In this document: piece after piece, positions 14,629 through 15,130 of the stretch
Numbering within the stretch: position 1 is the stretch's first letter
Layout: each line of letters begins with the position of its first letter
Source of the DNA: a bacterium
GTDB taxonomy: Bacteria > Margulisbacteria > Marinamargulisbacteria > UBA6595
Length of the DNA stretch: 15,130 nt
NCBI GenBank assembly: GCA_027621615.1
Contig: JAQCBC010000003.1
Coordinates: 1-15,130, forward strand
Direction of reading: 5' to 3'
Made by a program: the position numbers and the translations under genes
The notes under the pieces: model-generated
Database searches by the model: none
What the model saw: the letters and a program-made list of their open reading frames with translations, nothing else
What the model was told of the DNA's origin: nothing

Positions 14629-15007
14629 TTGCTTGATCGGCGGTGGTTTGGTCATCATAGCCTAAAATATGCAAAATGCCGTGGGCAATCAGGGTTTGCA
14701 TTTCAACATCTAAGCTGTGGTTGAGCGCGCGTGCATGGCGATGCGCGACGTCGGGGCAAATATAAATATCCCCAATTAACTGGGTGGTTGTGTGTTGCTC
14801 GGTTAAATTAAAGGTAATAATATCGGTTTCAGACGGATCATTGAGCTGAGTTTGGTGCATCTCACAGATCATGGGGATGCTGACAAATGTAAATTCAAAA
14901 AAACTATGGGTAATCGCCAGGGAATCACATAAATAGTGCATAAACCGTTCTGGATCAAACCCCAAGGTCACCGGCTCAGAATAATTAATAATAAACGTAT
15001 TGCTCAT
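14585..15007 (-). CDS. ybeY: Endoribonuclease YbeY
   Basis: YbeY is a metal-dependent endoribonuclease involved in 16S rRNA maturation and ribosome quality control. The 140-residue protein has the family motifs TDIITFNL (61-68), GDIYICPDVA (79-88) and the metal site H109-G-I-L-H113-I-L-G-Y-D-D119. In E. coli the third ligand is histidine (HGxLHLxGYDH). Here it is aspartate, a change I recall from YbeY of some other phyla such as Bacteroidetes, so activity is likely kept. The start ATG overlaps the stop of the PgpH-like gene upstream (ATGA), the usual gene neighbour order. The last 44 bases are shared, in antisense, with the end of mtaB. Confidence 0.93.
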   Translation of the reverse strand: MSNTFIINYSEPVTLGFDPERFMHYLCDSLAITHSFFEFTFVSIPMICEMHQTQLNDPSETDIITFNLTEQHTTTQLIGDIYICPDVAHRHARALNHSLDVEMQTLIAHGILHILGYDDQTTADQAIMFAKQDQLVADYQ

Positions 15008-15130
15008 TCGCTCAACGTTTCGTTAATTTTGTCGTAATTAATTCGTTGGTGATAAACCCCGGTTAAACACTTTAAAAAGGCTTGTTTAACTGTTTCAATA
15101 TCGGCCAACGTTAACGGGCATTCATTGAGT
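15004..15130 (-). CDS. C-terminal tail of a 7TM-HD (PgpH-like) c-di-AMP phosphodiesterase, partial
   Basis: An open frame enters from the right edge on the minus strand and ends in the TGA that overlaps the ybeY ATG. Its 41 residues include CPLTLADIETVKQAFLKCL and TGVYHQRINY. This resembles the conserved end of 7TM-HD proteins (xxCxLTLxDLxxIxxAFxxxLxGIxHxRIxYP), which hydrolyse c-di-AMP in Listeria (PgpH) and are commonly encoded just before ybeY. The HD catalytic domain lies outside the window, so the call rests on the tail and the gene order. Confidence 0.7.
   Translation of the reverse strand, partial: LNECPLTLADIETVKQAFLKCLTGVYHQRINYDKINETLSE

Overview
This window is densely coding, with no tRNA, rRNA, CRISPR or insertion sequence seen and no gene-free stretch over about 70 bases. 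It looks like part of the chromosome of a flagellated bacterium with two membranes: there is flagellar export apparatus plus MlaA and MlaC, which act at the outer membrane and in the periplasm. The edge also carries the tail of a 7TM-HD (PgpH-type, c-di-AMP phosphodiesterase) protein next to ybeY, and there is an 'alternative' GlmU and an MtaB-type methylthiotransferase. That mix is not typical of Enterobacteria-like Proteobacteria. It would fit a deep-branching didermal lineage, for example one near Cyanobacteria/Margulisbacteria, but this is a guess from gene content and cannot be settled from the window.

Region 1 (1-6603, + strand) is one tightly coupled run: fliQ (5' end outside the window), fliR, flhB, flhA, an unrecognised 85-residue protein, a compact FliA-like sigma factor and a SulP anion transporter with a STAS domain. 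Consecutive genes overlap by 1-4 bases (ATGA or TAATG junctions), except for a 4-base gap before flhA. The usual flhF and flhG genes are absent between flhA and the sigma gene.

Region 2 (6604-9591, + strand) starts after a 71-base gap that holds a perfect inverted repeat just before the next gene. It encodes a stand-alone receiver domain with one altered metal-binding position, an alternative GlmU-family sugar nucleotidyltransferase/acyltransferase, and a short glucose-6-phosphate isomerase whose start overlaps the end of the GlmU gene. The last two handle hexose phosphates and the amino-sugar precursors of the cell envelope.

Region 3 (9581-14628, + strand) is led by a strong-looking sigma-70 promoter that overlaps the end of pgi. 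It contains mlaA, mlaC, an RND/MMPL exporter-family gene and mtaB. The first three look like a lipid-trafficking set in which an RND protein sits where the MlaFEDB ABC complex would be expected. mtaB (tRNA modification) is probably a co-transcribed passenger.

Region 4 (14585-15130, - strand) is convergent: ybeY, whose 3' end overlaps mtaB tail to tail by 44 bp, preceded by the last 41 codons of a PgpH-like gene.
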